From: Paenibacillus cremeus
GTDB lineage: Bacteria; Bacillota; Bacilli; Paenibacillales; NBRC-103111
DNA length: 64,000 nucleotides
Reading direction: 5' to 3'
Assembly (NCBI RefSeq): GCF_007786445.1
Contig: NZ_VNJI01000031.1
Coordinates: 21,228-85,227 of the forward strand
Shown: piece after piece, positions 9,049 to 17,890 of the stretch
How positions within the stretch are numbered: position 1 is the stretch's first letter
Layout of the letters: each line of letters opens with the position of its first letter
Position numbers and translations under genes: made by a program
Notes under the pieces: model-generated
Database searches by the model: none
Seen by the model: the letters and a program-made list of their open reading frames with translations, nothing else
What the model was told of the DNA's origin: nothing

Positions 9049-10554
9049 ATGGAATTTATTACGAATCGGAGCAAGGACAGCCTTCCTCTATCGCATCAGC
9101 TTACCGATAATTTAGAGTTGTTGAAGCAAGTGTATGCCAACTGCTCGGACGTGGTCTTTCGCAGCTTTTCCATCGGCCACCAGACCGCTGCTGCTGTTGT
9201 TTACATTGACGGGCTGGTCGACACTCAGCTTCTAGACATGCATGTGCTCGGTCCCTTGATGAAAGGTCCGCCTGAAGGCGAATCCATCCTTGATGAGTAC
9301 ATCAGCTCCTCGCTATCGGTTTCCAGCCTTCATCATGTCGAGCATGTTCAAGGGGTCATCGAGCATGTATCGGACGGTCACCCCGTGCTTCTAATCGATC
9401 GACTGGAATATGGATACTCGTTCGGGATGAGCCGATGGGAAAAACGCTCGATCGAGGAGCCGGCAGCGGAATCGATCATTCGTGGTCCCAGAGAAGGATT
9501 TACAGAGACGATCGGTGTGAATACCTCGTTATTGCGAAGAAAAATCAAAAGTCCTGCATTGAAAATGATCTCGATGGAGGTTGGAAGCTATACTCGCACT
9601 CACGTCATCGTGACGTATATTGAGGGATTGGCCAAGCCCAGCTTGATTGAGGAAGTGCAGCGCCGAATCGCTCGGATTAGGATAGACGGAGTACTAGAAA
9701 GCGGTAATATCGAGGAGATGCTTGAGGACCAGCCGTATTCTCCATTTCCGCAAGTAAAATCGACCGAGCGGCCGGATGTGGTCAGCGCCTCCTTGCTGGA
9801 GGGGAATGCAGCGATTTTAGTGGAAGGCACGCCGTTTGCTTTAATTGCGCCCACGACATTCTTTTCTTTGTTTCAATCGCCGGAGGATTATTACCAGCGG
9901 TATATGATCAGCACCTTTATTCGCTGGCTGCGCTATTTGTTCCTAGCCATTGCTCTGCTCCTGCCGTCCGCCTATATCGCCATCCTGACGTATCATCAGG
10001 AGATGATCCCGACTTCATTGCTGCTTAGCATCGCGAAGTCTAGAGAGAATATCCCCTTCCCAGCCCTCGTTGAAGCGCTGCTAATGGAGATTTCGTTCGA
10101 AGCGCTGCGTGAAGCCGGCGTCCGGCTGCCTAAGCAGGTCGGTGCCGCCGTCAGTATCGTGGGTGCGCTTGTCATTGGACAAGCTGCGACCTCTGCTGGG
10201 CTGGCCTCTTCACCGATGGTTATGGTCGTCGCCATCACAGGGATTGCTTCCTTCATGCTGCCTCAGTACAGCTTCGGGATTGCCATCCGGATGCTGAGGT
10301 TCCCGATTATGCTGCTATCCGGATTTCTCGGATTGCTCGGCATCATTCTTGGTGTGATTGTACTCACCCTTCATCTGTGTTCTCTGAAATCATTCGGAGT
10401 ACCCTATATGTCGCCGATTTCCCCTTCTCGGAAGGATGGCTTGAAGGATGTACTTTATCGCGCGCCGATCTGGGCCATGACGACACGATCGGTTTTTGCA
10501 AATGAGAACAATGAAGACCGACAGCCGCCTGATAATGGGCAAACTTCCGCCTGA
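9049..10554 (+). CDS. GerA-family spore germination protein (A subunit)
   Basis: A protein of 501 residues. The first ~300 residues form the soluble N-terminal domain; about five membrane helices follow (roughly 300-470), ending with SLKSFGVPYMSP as in the partial paralogue at 2-658. It is the A subunit of a nutrient germinant receptor in the inner spore membrane. The start at 9049 was chosen because it has AGGAG 10 bp upstream; in-frame upstream ATGs (8983, 9004) lack a ribosome site. It is the first gene of a four-gene ger operon. The germinant is unknown. Confidence 0.92.
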   Translation: MEFITNRSKDSLPLSHQLTDNLELLKQVYANCSDVVFRSFSIGHQTAAAVVYIDGLVDTQLLDMHVLGPLMKGPPEGESILDEYISSSLSVSSLHHVEHVQGVIEHVSDGHPVLLIDRLEYGYSFGMSRWEKRSIEEPAAESIIRGPREGFTETIGVNTSLLRRKIKSPALKMISMEVGSYTRTHVIVTYIEGLAKPSLIEEVQRRIARIRIDGVLESGNIEEMLEDQPYSPFPQVKSTERPDVVSASLLEGNAAILVEGTPFALIAPTTFFSLFQSPEDYYQRYMISTFIRWLRYLFLAIALLLPSAYIAILTYHQEMIPTSLLLSIAKSRENIPFPALVEALLMEISFEALREAGVRLPKQVGAAVSIVGALVIGQAATSAGLASSPMVMVVAITGIASFMLPQYSFGIAIRMLRFPIMLLSGFLGLLGIILGVIVLTLHLCSLKSFGVPYMSPISPSRKDGLKDVLYRAPIWAMTTRSVFANENNEDRQPPDNGQTSA

Positions 10555-10568
10555 AAGGAGACATTCGT

Positions 10569-11657
10569 ATGATCGAGCAGGGTCGAATTTCGCCGATTCA
10601 GCTGGCGATTCTCATCCACCCGACCATTCTGGCCACAGCCTTGGTGACAATGCCGGCGTTAACCGCCAAGTACGCCCATCAGGATTTGTGGCTTAGTCCG
10701 CTGCTAGCCGGTTTGCCGGGTGTCCTTGCCCTTATCGTGGCTTATCAACTGCATAAACAGTTTCCAGGTAAAACGCCCATCCAATACTTTCAGGACATTC
10801 TCGGAACCTATTTGGGAAAAATGATAGGCCTAGTGTATCTTTTTATCTATATCCAGATCTGCGGCATGACCCTGCGGCAATATGCGGATTTTATCGCAGG
10901 TACTGTACTGCCACTTACACCAACTCTTATTACCGTGTCCAGTCTTGTGTTTGTATGTGCTCTCGCCGTTTACGGAGGAGTGGAACTAATTGCCCGAAGC
11001 GCTCAAGCTTTGATCCCCATAGCGACTATAACTATTGTCTTCATGATCGTGGTCATGATCCCGGATATGGACTTCAAACAGATTAGGCCCATTCTGGGTG
11101 ACGGCTTCCATCCTTTACTGCTTGGGGCGTGGGGGCCTGCCGGCTGGTTCAGCGAGGTCATGCTGTTTTCGTTTATTTTCCCTTTTGTAACTGAATCCCG
11201 CGGCGTATGGAAATGGAGCTGCATTAGCCTAATTGCTGTTGTGCTTACGACCATGATTGTGAACCTGGCCTGCTACTTAGTGCTGACCACCGTTCTTGAG
11301 GGGACGAGTTATCCCCTACTGATCGCCATTAGAAACGTCAGTTTATCCGATTTTTTCGAGCATGTGGAGTCGCTATTGATGGCTATATGGGTGATCGGAC
11401 TTTTTGTCAAATTAGCTGTAATATACTACATCGTAGTGCTTGGACTGGCTCAATGGCTGCGATTGGACGATTATCGCGTTCTGATCTTGCCGATCGGGTT
11501 CCTTCTGATGTTGTTCTCTCATTGGGCCGGCACGAATTCCCAATACATCGCCTTTCATGCTGCGAAATATGCTCCTTTCTACCTTCTGACCTTTCAATTC
11601 GTCCTCCCCGCTCTCCTGCTCATGGTAAGCACCATCAGAAGGGCGTGGAAAATATGA
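10569..11657 (+). CDS. GerB-family spore germination permease subunit
   Basis: A 362-residue protein with about ten hydrophobic helices, of the germination permease family. It starts 14 bp after the A subunit behind GAAAGGAG. Its stop overlaps the start of the C subunit (ATGA). In the receptor it is the subunit that senses the germinant. It is only distantly similar to the paralogue at 655-1755, so the two operons probably respond to different germinants. Confidence 0.92.
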   Translation: MIEQGRISPIQLAILIHPTILATALVTMPALTAKYAHQDLWLSPLLAGLPGVLALIVAYQLHKQFPGKTPIQYFQDILGTYLGKMIGLVYLFIYIQICGMTLRQYADFIAGTVLPLTPTLITVSSLVFVCALAVYGGVELIARSAQALIPIATITIVFMIVVMIPDMDFKQIRPILGDGFHPLLLGAWGPAGWFSEVMLFSFIFPFVTESRGVWKWSCISLIAVVLTTMIVNLACYLVLTTVLEGTSYPLLIAIRNVSLSDFFEHVESLLMAIWVIGLFVKLAVIYYIVVLGLAQWLRLDDYRVLILPIGFLLMLFSHWAGTNSQYIAFHAAKYAPFYLLTFQFVLPALLLMVSTIRRAWKI

Positions 11658-12868
11658 AATTGCCTTATCTACGTCTGGGAAGGCAGCTCATTGGGATCGC
11701 GGCTTTGTCTGCCCTTGTTTTGCTGAGCGGCTGCTGGGATCGGGTCGAGGTGAACGATCTGGCCTTGATTACCGGCGCAGCCGTCGACAAAGAGGATGAG
11801 CACCACCTGAAGCTTACGGTACAGCTCTTTTTGCCGAAGACGGCTGAAGGCGGCCAGATGGATGGGGTACAAGCCGGGGGGGCCGGTGGTGCACAAAGCT
11901 TGGTCCGCTCCGCCATAGGGAGCAACATTGCCGATGCCACCTCGAAGCTTCAGGAGCGATTATCCCGAAAGCTGTTCTGGGGACATTCCGAAGTATTCTT
12001 AATCAGCGAACAAATGGCGAAGGACGGGATTCAAGACGACATCGACTATTTAATGCGATCCTCAGAGCCCCGCGAAAGAGCGTACCTTTTCGTAACCAAA
12101 AAAGATGCTAGGGACGTGCTTAGCTATGAATCGAGCTTGGAGCGCAATACTTCGGAGGCGCTTCGAGAGCTGGCCAAGTCTCAAATCGAGCTGCAGGTCA
12201 CCTTAAAAAAATTAGCCGAAATGCTGACCTCGGAAGCCGGAGCACAGGTGCTTCCAGTCGTTGAACTTCTTCCTCCCGGTCCGACGAGCGACAGTAAACG
12301 AACCATCGGATTTATATCGGGCTCCGCTGTATTCAAGCATGGGAAGCTGGTGGGTGAAGTGAATGATTCGGTGTCCAGAGGCATTCTATGGCTGCGCAAT
12401 GAAATCAAGAAAGCCATCGTGACGGTGGAGGTGGAGGGCTACGAAGGCAATATTTCCTTAACTCTGTTACGGAGTCAAACACAATTAATCCCGCATTATG
12501 TGCAAGGGAAATGGACCATGGAAGTCCTGATAGATACGGTAGACGACGTTCTGCAAAACACGACGACGCTCAATCTCGCAGCAGATCCTAAAGCAATTGC
12601 GATGGTGGAGAAAAAAATGAACGAAGCAATTAAGCTGAGAGTACAGAGCGCCCTGCAAAACATTCAGCAGAAAATGAAGGCGGACGTCTTTGATTTCGCC
12701 GGCACCTTTCATCGATCTTATCCTAAGCCATGGAAGACCGCCAAGTCGGAATGGGACGAGCTATACCCGTCGATCCCCGTCACGGTAAAAGTCAACGCGA
12801 TCATACTTCGCCCTGGATTGACCAACATGAAACCGCCAGAGCAGAGCAGCCAGGAGTCGCCGCCATGA
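11654..12868 (+). CDS. Ger(x)C-family spore germination lipoprotein
   Basis: A 404-residue protein with a lipoprotein signal and lipobox LLSGC followed by WDRVEVNDLA, the hallmark of Ger(x)C proteins. The ATG at 11654 overlaps the stop of the permease gene. A longer open stretch begins upstream in this frame, but it would hide the signal peptide and overlaps the permease gene, so it was rejected. A glycine-rich loop (GGQMDGVQAGGAGGAQS) lies about residues 70-87. It is the C subunit of the second receptor. Confidence 0.93.
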   Translation: MKLPYLRLGRQLIGIAALSALVLLSGCWDRVEVNDLALITGAAVDKEDEHHLKLTVQLFLPKTAEGGQMDGVQAGGAGGAQSLVRSAIGSNIADATSKLQERLSRKLFWGHSEVFLISEQMAKDGIQDDIDYLMRSSEPRERAYLFVTKKDARDVLSYESSLERNTSEALRELAKSQIELQVTLKKLAEMLTSEAGAQVLPVVELLPPGPTSDSKRTIGFISGSAVFKHGKLVGEVNDSVSRGILWLRNEIKKAIVTVEVEGYEGNISLTLLRSQTQLIPHYVQGKWTMEVLIDTVDDVLQNTTTLNLAADPKAIAMVEKKMNEAIKLRVQSALQNIQQKMKADVFDFAGTFHRSYPKPWKTAKSEWDELYPSIPVTVKVNAIILRPGLTNMKPPEQSSQESPP

Positions 12869-13092
12869 TTTGGAGAATCGTTTACATGGCCCTGGTGTCC
12901 TATCTATTGATTACTTGCATCCAGCTGCCTGCTGTGCTCAAGCTTCCCAAACGCGAGAAAGTAACCTTTTTCATCCTATCGGCGTTTAACATCGCTTTAA
13001 CATGCCTGCTCATCAAATACCCGGAGCTGCCCGGGCCGACCCATTTGATCAATGCGGTATTTGACCCGATCAGCCGCCTGCTCATGAAATAG
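12865..13092 (+). CDS. small two-helix membrane protein, probable D subunit of the germinant receptor
   Basis: A 75-residue protein whose ATG overlaps the stop of the C subunit gene (ATGA), so it is almost certainly co-translated. Two hydrophobic helices (about 3-21 and 31-50) flank a short basic loop (KLPKREK). Size and topology match D subunits described beside Bacillus ger operons. The stop codon is the first part of a terminator stem, so the operon ends here. Confidence 0.75.
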   Translation: MIWRIVYMALVSYLLITCIQLPAVLKLPKREKVTFFILSAFNIALTCLLIKYPELPGPTHLINAVFDPISRLLMK

Positions 13093-13136
13093 ACCCCCAT
13101 CCAGCTTCATGTGGAATGAGGGTCTAATTTTTTATT
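13090..13136 (+). terminator. intrinsic terminator of the second ger operon
   Basis: TAGACCC (13090-13096) pairs with GGGTCTA (13120-13126), followed by AATTTTTTATTT. The stem starts at the stop codon of the D-like gene. Confidence 0.75.
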
Positions 13137-15042
13137 TACTGAGCTCTTCACGCTTCGGCAGCATATTCACATATTGATCGGACAGCTTCATCAGCTTTAG
13201 CACGTAGTCATAATCGCTTCTATACGCACTGAAATCAGCAACGGGCTTCAGCGTGTCCAAAGCAACCGCCGTTCCGTCATCAAACCCTTTGCCAGGGACG
13301 AATAAAATATGGTCGTTAAAAAACGAGCCGGTAGGCAGGTAATAGCGCATCCCGAAAACATTCTTTTGAATATTGAGCAAATCTTGTCCAAAATGAATAA
13401 AGCCCTGCTCGTTTAGCGAAATGCCCAGCAGATTGGCAAGGGTCGGCATAATATCGAGCTGTCCCCCCACCTGATTGATCACCTGCCCTTTCGTTTGCCC
13501 CGGCAGATGAATGAACAGCGGGATGTTAAAGCGCGTCACCTGCTCATGATACGTAATCCCGAGCTCCTTGTTAAGCTCATCGACCTTGATATCCTCCGGC
13601 TGCAAGCCGAAATGATCTCCATAGGCGACAAGCACCGTCGAATCCCACAGTCCGGAAGCTTTCAGCCGGTCGATAAACGTACCGAGCGCGTAATCCGTAT
13701 AGTTTGCCGCGATAATATAATCACCGATCTGCTTCCCCGCCATGGAGGGTGGTACCGTCATTTTTTGGAAAGAAGCAGGCACCTTGAATGGAAAATGGCT
13801 CGAAACCGTAATAAACTGCGCGTAGAACGGCTTGTTCTGTTTATGCAGGTCATTCAGCTTCTCACTACCTACGCGAAACAATTCCTCGTCGGACGCCCCG
13901 AATTCATTGAAATTGTCATTGGTATAATACGGCTTATCAAAATAATGCGTGAACCCGACCGCAGGATACAGCTTATACCGGTCCCAGAAGTGAACCTCGT
14001 TCACGTGGAACGTATCCGCCTCATACCCTTGCGCCTCTAGGAGCCGCGGCATGCTGGGAAGCACCCGGTCGCCAAAGCCGGTCGACATCGGGATCGTCCC
14101 CGTCGGATAGATCGACGTATTGGACATGAATTCCGCGTCGGATGTATTGCCCTGGCCGATCTGCTGGAAAATGTGCGGAAAGTAGAAGCTTTCCTCCGAC
14201 AGCTTATTAAGCACTGGCGTCAGCTCTTTCCCTTGGTACGACAGATGGATCAGAAAGTTCTGGTACGCCTCCAGCTGCACGACAATGACATTCATCCCTT
14301 TCTGCGATCCGAAATAATTCGTCGTCGCCGATGGATTATAGCCGTAGCTCGCCTCCACCTGATTGATCACGGCTCGGGCTTGCGTCATATTCGTGAAGCT
14401 GAGCTTATTTTTCTCGCTGATGCCGTTGACCGCGACTGTCACCTCGTAATTCATCAGGCCCAGCTGCTCTGCGCGTACAAGCTCATTTGTAATCCCTTTG
14501 TCCGTTTTGACCAGCCATGCGGAGATCCCTATACAAATCAGGGTTACTACAGCCAGCACGAAGCCCGGCATCGGCCGGTCATCGCTTAGCATCGGATTAT
14601 TTCGCCGACGGCGCGCAAGCCAAATCACCAAGCCAAGGATAAAGTCTACGAAAAACAAGTAATCGACAGGATCAATCGTTGCTTTGATACTAGATGAAAT
14701 TTGCATCAGCTGCTTGGCTTCCAGCACCGAGGTATAGGTAATGACCGAGCCAAAATGCTCGAAATAAAGCGTCGCCGCAAAGCAGATGAGCGATAAGATC
14801 CCATTGAACACCCAATACGCGATCCGTTTAGGCCGATGTGAGAAGCGAAGCTCTATGAGTCCAGTAAATACTAGCAGGCTGGACAAATCGACAAGCCACC
14901 ACTTCCAGGCTACCTGCTCGAATAAGAAGTAGCGCAGCAGAGCCAGCTTCACCCACAAGATTACAGTAAATACAACAAATAAACTTCTTCCGACGCCACT
15001 TCCCGACCGCATCCGGACGATCCCCCCCTGCCATGGTTTCAT
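13132..15042 (-). CDS. LTA synthase family protein (LtaS-type membrane phosphoglycerol transferase)
   Basis: A 636-residue protein. About five membrane helices (residues ~15-170) precede an extracellular sulfatase-fold domain (~250-580). The nucleophile is T300 in GNTSDAEF, and YGDHFG supplies metal ligands, as in LtaS enzymes that polymerise glycerol phosphate from phosphatidylglycerol. It is the usual length for LtaS. Paenibacillus and Bacillus carry several paralogues, including primases and accessory synthases, so the exact role (main synthase, primase or stress form) is open. A later in-frame ATG (residue 11) is an alternative start. It lies alone between two convergent or tandem units. 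Confidence 0.88.
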   Translation of the reverse strand: MKPWQGGIVRMRSGSGVGRSLFVVFTVILWVKLALLRYFLFEQVAWKWWLVDLSSLLVFTGLIELRFSHRPKRIAYWVFNGILSLICFAATLYFEHFGSVITYTSVLEAKQLMQISSSIKATIDPVDYLFFVDFILGLVIWLARRRRNNPMLSDDRPMPGFVLAVVTLICIGISAWLVKTDKGITNELVRAEQLGLMNYEVTVAVNGISEKNKLSFTNMTQARAVINQVEASYGYNPSATTNYFGSQKGMNVIVVQLEAYQNFLIHLSYQGKELTPVLNKLSEESFYFPHIFQQIGQGNTSDAEFMSNTSIYPTGTIPMSTGFGDRVLPSMPRLLEAQGYEADTFHVNEVHFWDRYKLYPAVGFTHYFDKPYYTNDNFNEFGASDEELFRVGSEKLNDLHKQNKPFYAQFITVSSHFPFKVPASFQKMTVPPSMAGKQIGDYIIAANYTDYALGTFIDRLKASGLWDSTVLVAYGDHFGLQPEDIKVDELNKELGITYHEQVTRFNIPLFIHLPGQTKGQVINQVGGQLDIMPTLANLLGISLNEQGFIHFGQDLLNIQKNVFGMRYYLPTGSFFNDHILFVPGKGFDDGTAVALDTLKPVADFSAYRSDYDYVLKLMKLSDQYVNMLPKREELSK

Positions 15043-15107
15043 TCTTCATACCCCTACAGTTCTTGACCAAAACTATCCTATCTAAACCTAAGTAATTGCC
15101 AAATTTG

Positions 15108-15158
15108 CACAACAAAAAAACAAAGCAGCTCGAGTGTAAGCAAGTCACTTTGTTTTTA
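15108..15158 (-). terminator. probable terminator of the DUF2306 gene
   Basis: AACAAAG and CTTTGTT arms around the stop codon region pair on the minus strand and are followed by a T-rich run. The stem is short with a large loop, so the call is tentative. Confidence 0.45.
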
Positions 15159-15771
15159 GCATTTTCCATTCGATGAGGATGAAATTGACTAGGAGTCCGA
15201 CCCAGATATTCACATTCAGCACTTCGTCAATCATTTGCTCTCTCCCGCCTGGGAGGGAAAATCCGTGTAAAACCAGATCAATGAGCAGCAATAACGGCAC
15301 CACTAAGCGTCCGGTGACCGCAACCAACGTGACGCCATAGCTCCGAATCATCCATTGGCGGTGCTGATCCCACTGCTTGCGTACCGCACTCCGGTATCCC
15401 TTCCAGGTGGTGAACAACCAAACAAGTGCCAGAGCAAGAAAGGACGTGGCCTTGGCAAAATTGTCAACATACGCAATCACCGCTAACGCCAGCAAGCCGC
15501 TTAGCATTACGCTGCACACATAGACTCGCCCCATAGTGCGATGAAAGCCCTGTGACTTGATTCGAACCGAATCCAGGAATTGAATCATGCCTGTAAGTAA
15601 AGCAAGGAATGCAAGCCCGATATGTCCGACCAGCAGCGGAAATTGCAGCTCCGGTGAAGCGATCGGTACCCGGCTGTGAGAAGGGTTGAATGTAAAATAG
15701 GGGGCGGCAAACGGGATGATCACAGCGAGCGATACGACAAGCAGCAGCCACCAGCTTTTAGACGCTTTCAT
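15145..15771 (-). CDS. DUF2306-family membrane protein
   Basis: About 208 residues with six hydrophobic segments. The stretch HIGLAFLALLTGMIQFLD followed by HRTMGRVYVCSVML is typical of DUF2306 membrane proteins, whose function is unknown; the paired histidines in helices suggest possible cofactor or metal binding. Two ATGs are close together (15777 and 15771); the second has better spacing from GGGGAG. It is transcribed alone, upstream of and in the same direction as the LtaS-like gene. Confidence 0.75.
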   Translation of the reverse strand: MKASKSWWLLLVVSLAVIIPFAAPYFTFNPSHSRVPIASPELQFPLLVGHIGLAFLALLTGMIQFLDSVRIKSQGFHRTMGRVYVCSVMLSGLLALAVIAYVDNFAKATSFLALALVWLFTTWKGYRSAVRKQWDQHRQWMIRSYGVTLVAVTGRLVVPLLLLIDLVLHGFSLPGGREQMIDEVLNVNIWVGLLVNFILIEWKMLKTK

Positions 15772-15890
15772 TTGCATAGGCTCCCCTCTCTCTTGACTCA
15801 GCTTTTATGGCTATTATTTCACAGGGTCCGCTCCTTGGAAAGTCCAGTATTTTCATTCGATGGGCTTTGTGCTACAGTCGAACTTGGGTG

Positions 15891-16412
15891 ATGATGATGG
15901 TAGACAAGCGAATATCCTTACGCGCCTTTGAGAGGGACGATGTACGCGAGCTGCACCGGTGGATGAACGATCCGGAGTCGCTCCGGCTGGTGGGCAGAGC
16001 GCCGGTAACGTATGAGGAAGCGCTGCGGCATTACGAGAAGAAGAAGCAAAGCGGCGATCTGGTGCTCGCGATCGTGGGTGAGGGCAAGCCGCTGGTGGGC
16101 TGGATTTTTCTCAAGGACATCGAGCATGAGCACGGACGCGCCGGGATCGGCATTCTGCTCGCACCGGAATCCCGCGGCTCGGGGTATGGTCGTTTAGCGA
16201 TGGAGCAGATGATCGATTTGGGATTTCGTCAGCTCCGGCTGCACAAAATTTACTTGACCACAAGAAGCATCAACGAGCGGGCGATCCAGCTGTACACCCG
16301 TCTCGGATTTGTAACCGAAGGACGGCTGCGCCAGCACGCGTATGTAGACGGAGCCTATAGTGACACGCTGTTTATGGGGCTGCTGTCCGAGGAGTGGCAC
16401 CACAAGGACTAA
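15891..16412 (+). CDS. GNAT-family N-acetyltransferase, RimJ/RimL type
   Basis: About 173 residues. The acetyl-CoA loop is visible as ESRGSGYGRLAMEQMID, and the C-terminal block NERAIQLYTRLGFVTEGRLRQHAYVDG is typical of RimJ/RimL-like enzymes that acetylate protein N-termini or small amines. Three consecutive ATG codons (15891, 15894, 15897) are possible starts and no clear ribosome site decides between them. The 51-bp repeat array begins about 60 bp after its stop. Confidence 0.85.
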   Translation: MMMVDKRISLRAFERDDVRELHRWMNDPESLRLVGRAPVTYEEALRHYEKKKQSGDLVLAIVGEGKPLVGWIFLKDIEHEHGRAGIGILLAPESRGSGYGRLAMEQMIDLGFRQLRLHKIYLTTRSINERAIQLYTRLGFVTEGRLRQHAYVDGAYSDTLFMGLLSEEWHHKD

Positions 16413-16470
16413 ATGAAGGGATGGTCGTGCAGTCCCCAGCGCAGGCGCTTAGGCACGGACACGGGCTCCT

Positions 16471-17105
16471 AAGCGGATTTTCCGCTTTGCATGCGCCGCC
16501 CTGGACCAGGCTCGGGCTCTTAAGCGGATTTTCCGCTTTGTAAGCGCCGCCCTGGACAGGGCTCGGGCTCCTAAGCGGATTTTCCGCTTTGTAAGCGCCG
16601 CCTGGACCGGGCTCAGGCCCCTAAGCGGTTTTTCCGCTTTGCATGCGCCGCCCTGGACCAGGCTCAGGCCCCTAAGCGGTTTTTCCGCTTTGCATGCGCC
16701 GCCCTGGACCAGGCTCAGGCCCCTAAGCGGTTTTTCCGCTTTGCATGCGCCGCCCTAGACCGGGCTCGGGCTCTTAAGCGGATTTTCCGCTTTGCTCGCG
16801 CCGCCCTAGACCGGGCTCGGGCTCCTAAGCGGATTTTCCGCTTTGCTCGCGCCGCCCTAGACCGAGCTCGGGCTCTTAAGCGGATTTTCCGCTTTGCGCG
16901 CGCCGCCCTGGACCGGGCTCAGGCCCCTAAGCGGTTTTTCCGCTTTGCATGCGCCGCCCTAGACCGGGCTCGGGCTCCTAAGCGGATTTTCCGCTTTGCA
17001 CGCGCCGCCCTAGACCGGGCTCGGGCTCCTAAGCGGATTTTCCGCTTTGCATGCGCCGCCCTAGACCGGGCTCGGGCTCCTAAGCGGATTTTCCGCTTTG
17101 CACGC
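16471..17105. repeat. tandem array of a 51-bp hairpin-bearing repeat, about 13 copies
   Basis: The core AAGCGG recurs at 16471, 16522, 16573, 16623, 16674, 16725, 16776, 16827, 16878, 16929, 16980, 17031 and 17082, a period of 51 bp (once 50). Each copy has a small hairpin, AAGCGGA-TTT-TCCGCTT, or in some copies AAGCGG-TTTTT-CCGCTT, then a GC-rich spacer of the form GCGCCGCCCTGGACCAGGCTC. Many copies carry a second palindrome, CCTGGACCAGG. A degenerate copy lies at 16440-16470. There are no unique spacers, so it is not CRISPR, and frames are broken by TAG/TAA in many copies, so it is unlikely to be coding. It fills the convergent gap between the acetyltransferase and the pentapeptide gene. 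Confidence 0.95.
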
Positions 17106-17117
17106 TACGCCAATGAT

Positions 17118-17152
17118 AAAAAAAGGAACCTGCAGCAACGGGCCGCAGGTTC
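17118..17152 (-). terminator. intrinsic terminator on the minus strand beside the repeat array
   Basis: GGAACCTGC (17125-17133) pairs with GCAGGTTC (17145-17152); on the minus strand seven T follow. It probably ends the pentapeptide-repeat transcript about 100 bp after its stop, just before the array. The 98 bp between this hairpin and the gene show nothing else. Confidence 0.75.
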
Positions 17153-17250
17153 AAGGTCTATATATTAACAAGGGGGTCGAGTATTATAGTACAACCCGAA
17201 GCTTAATGGAACATGAAAAAAACGTTAAGTTTTGATTAGTTTTTTCCATC

Positions 17251-17850
17251 TCATTCCTCAAGTTGAATCTCCATGCTGTAAAGCAAAGCAATGGCCTCCG
17301 GCAGAGTAAAGATGGCGTTCTTGATTGCATTGCGGCTTGGATCGATTTGATAATGGCTTGCTTTGGAAAAATTGGCGCTCGTTAGATTGGTATCACCGAA
17401 TACACTTTCGCTGAAATCCGTTTCCCGCAGGTCAGCTTGAGTGAGATCCGCTTGGCGGAAGTCGACGTCCTTGGCCATGCATTGTTTTATGACGCATTGC
17501 GGCAAAGCGACTCCGATGAAGGTGGAATGGTTTAAAATACAATCTTCAAATGCCAGCAGCTTGGGACTCTTGATTCTCGGCCAATCGGCCTCCGTCCAGT
17601 CGATGCCGACCAGCCGGCATTGCGTGAAGCTGACTTGCTTTAGCTGGCAATCCGCGACTTTAATCATATTCAAATCACAGTGCATGAAGCTGCAGCCCGA
17701 AAATTTGACCCCGTCCCATTCAGCCTCGCTAAAATCGCAATCCGTGAATGTGCAATCGTAGAATTTGATCGACTCCAGCCGCTCGCCGGCCAGCTTAAGG
17801 CCCTTAAACTGCTCATCATAATATTCCATCTCATTAAACAATGGCTTCAC
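17251..17850 (-). CDS. pentapeptide-repeat protein
   Basis: A 199-residue protein built of A(D/N)LXX-type pentapeptides, clearest in the tandem blocks CTFTDCDFSEAEW and DVDFRQADLTQADLRETDF, which fold as a right-handed quadrilateral beta-helix. Size is close to Qnr/McbG proteins that mimic DNA and protect gyrase, but many family members have other or unknown roles. Many of its pentapeptides carry cysteine at the exposed position (DCTFTDCDF, QCRLVG, DCILN). It stands alone. A role in quinolone tolerance is possible but not shown by sequence. Confidence 0.88.
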   Translation of the reverse strand: MKPLFNEMEYYDEQFKGLKLAGERLESIKFYDCTFTDCDFSEAEWDGVKFSGCSFMHCDLNMIKVADCQLKQVSFTQCRLVGIDWTEADWPRIKSPKLLAFEDCILNHSTFIGVALPQCVIKQCMAKDVDFRQADLTQADLRETDFSESVFGDTNLTSANFSKASHYQIDPSRNAIKNAIFTLPEAIALLYSMEIQLEE

Positions 17851-17890
17851 ATCCTAATCCGTGCTTCAGACATGAAACCATCATAGCATG

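Noticed and set aside
16471..17105. Possible CRISPR array
   Set aside because: The units are tandem copies with no unique spacers, and there are no cas genes in the window.
17251..17850. Calling the pentapeptide protein a Qnr quinolone-resistance determinant
   Set aside because: Size is similar, but many pentapeptide proteins have other roles and no Qnr-specific loops could be confirmed.
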